Below, in pieces: positions 63,704 through 64,000 of a stretch of 64,000 nucleotides of DNA (position 1 is the first letter of the stretch; the number at the start of each line of letters is the position of its first letter). The notes beneath the pieces are model-generated. The model searched no databases. It was not told the origin of the DNA and saw nothing but the letters and a program-made list of their open reading frames with translations. The stretch is from Streptomyces niger. Its GTDB lineage: Bacteria; Actinomycetota; Actinomycetes; Streptomycetales; Streptomycetaceae. The position numbers and the translations under genes are program-made. The stretch covers positions 496,001 through 560,000 of the forward strand of contig NZ_JOFQ01000008.1 of NCBI RefSeq assembly GCF_000718305.1, given 5' to 3'.

Positions 63704-64000
63704 CGCGTGGTCACCCCTTCGGCGTCGGAGGGCTCCGCGCCGGACGGTCGAACGGCTGCCTTCGTGGCGGCGTCGGTGCGGTGGTACCCGTCGCCCGGTT
63801 CGCCGCCCAACTCGTCCTGGTAGTGCCGCAGGAACAGCTCCTCCAGCGTCGGCGGCGTACTCGTCAGGCTGCGTACGCCGGAGGTGGTGAGGGAGCGCAG
63901 TACGGCGTCGAGCTTGTCGGTGTCGACCTGGAGCCGCACCCGGTTGCCCTGCACGTCGAGGCCGTGCACGCCGGGGAGGCGGGACAGCCCGTCGGGCGGG
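63700..64000 (-). CDS. ABC exporter ATP-binding protein, C-terminal part (runs off the right edge)
   Basis: About 99 C-terminal residues of an ABC ATPase that continues beyond the window. What is visible is the accessory C-terminal domain: GLSRLPGVHGLDVQGNRVRL, a LDAVLRSL helix and the common end motif PPTLEELFLRHY, as in DrrA-type drug exporters. Walker motifs lie outside the window. It is translationally coupled to the permease, and together they would form an antibiotic or lipid exporter. Confidence 0.88.
   Translation of the reverse strand, partial: PPDGLSRLPGVHGLDVQGNRVRLQVDTDKLDAVLRSLTTSGVRSLTSTPPTLEELFLRHYQDELGGEPGDGYHRTDAATKAAVRPSGAEPSDAEGVTTR

Overview
The window is a piece of a high-GC actinobacterial chromosome, almost certainly Streptomyces. 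The evidence is the roughly 70+% GC codon use, a conservon (histidine kinase-like / roadblock / DUF742 / GTPase / P450), the HspR-controlled dnaK-grpE-dnaJ-hspR operon with HAIR operators, many genes that look leaderless, a DUF397 protein, and three exact copies of the 14-bp Streptomyces parS site GTTTCACGTGAAAC. In this genus parS sites cluster around oriC, so this is probably the conserved chromosome core near the origin. I see no insertion sequence, prophage, integrase or CRISPR array.

Layout. 1-10.3 kb: metG (cut by the left edge), a small DUF397 protein, an acidic VWA-domain protein, a Tat-exported PhoX-type phosphatase behind a PHO-box-like repeat, a stand-alone LigD-type polymerase with an odd collagen-like N-terminus, an MDR oxidoreductase, a membrane protein and a CDF metal exporter. 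10.5-16.1 kb: two convergent P450s, the second ending a conservon and lacking the ExxR motif (CYP157-like). 16.3-24.3 kb: a CobW GTPase behind a Zur-like box, phosphoketolase, a DoxX-like protein and a secreted lipase-like hydrolase, interspersed with three proteins that share a short RHIM/BASS-like amyloid motif. 24.3-34.5 kb: tRNA-Gly(CCC), a tiny zinc-ribbon protein, dcd, a phosphoribosyltransferase, a secreted SGNH-lectin protein, a Yip1 membrane protein, two tandem FG-GAP proteins and a FadF-like iron-sulfur membrane reductase. 34.9-44.6 kb: dnaK-grpE-dnaJ-hspR and clpB, both with HAIR operators, with small genes between and the YbjN-like gene after. 44.7-53.9 kb: a class I/II aminotransferase, a Gly/Cys/His-rich membrane protein, DUF2617, a membrane-bound spermidine-synthase-like protein, a tail-anchored CoxG-like protein, an aldose epimerase, pyrE, fba and DUF3151. 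54.1-64.0 kb: a tryptophan-to-anthranilate operon (tryptophan dioxygenase, kynureninase, formamidase-like hydrolase), a P450, a two-component system and a two-gene ABC exporter cut by the right edge.

How the genes work together. HspR represses its own operon and clpB, so Hsp70 and the disaggregase form one heat-shock regulon. The kyn genes together can supply anthranilate from tryptophan. The conservon proteins probably form a membrane-associated G-protein-like signalling complex with the CYP157-like protein. The most intriguing item is the gene pair at 23.1-24.3 kb plus its paralogue at 20.5 kb: a soluble helical protein with a C-terminal amyloid-like motif, and a membrane protein carrying the same kind of motif at its N-terminus. 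This resembles, but does not match, described Bell/NLR amyloid-signalling pairs.
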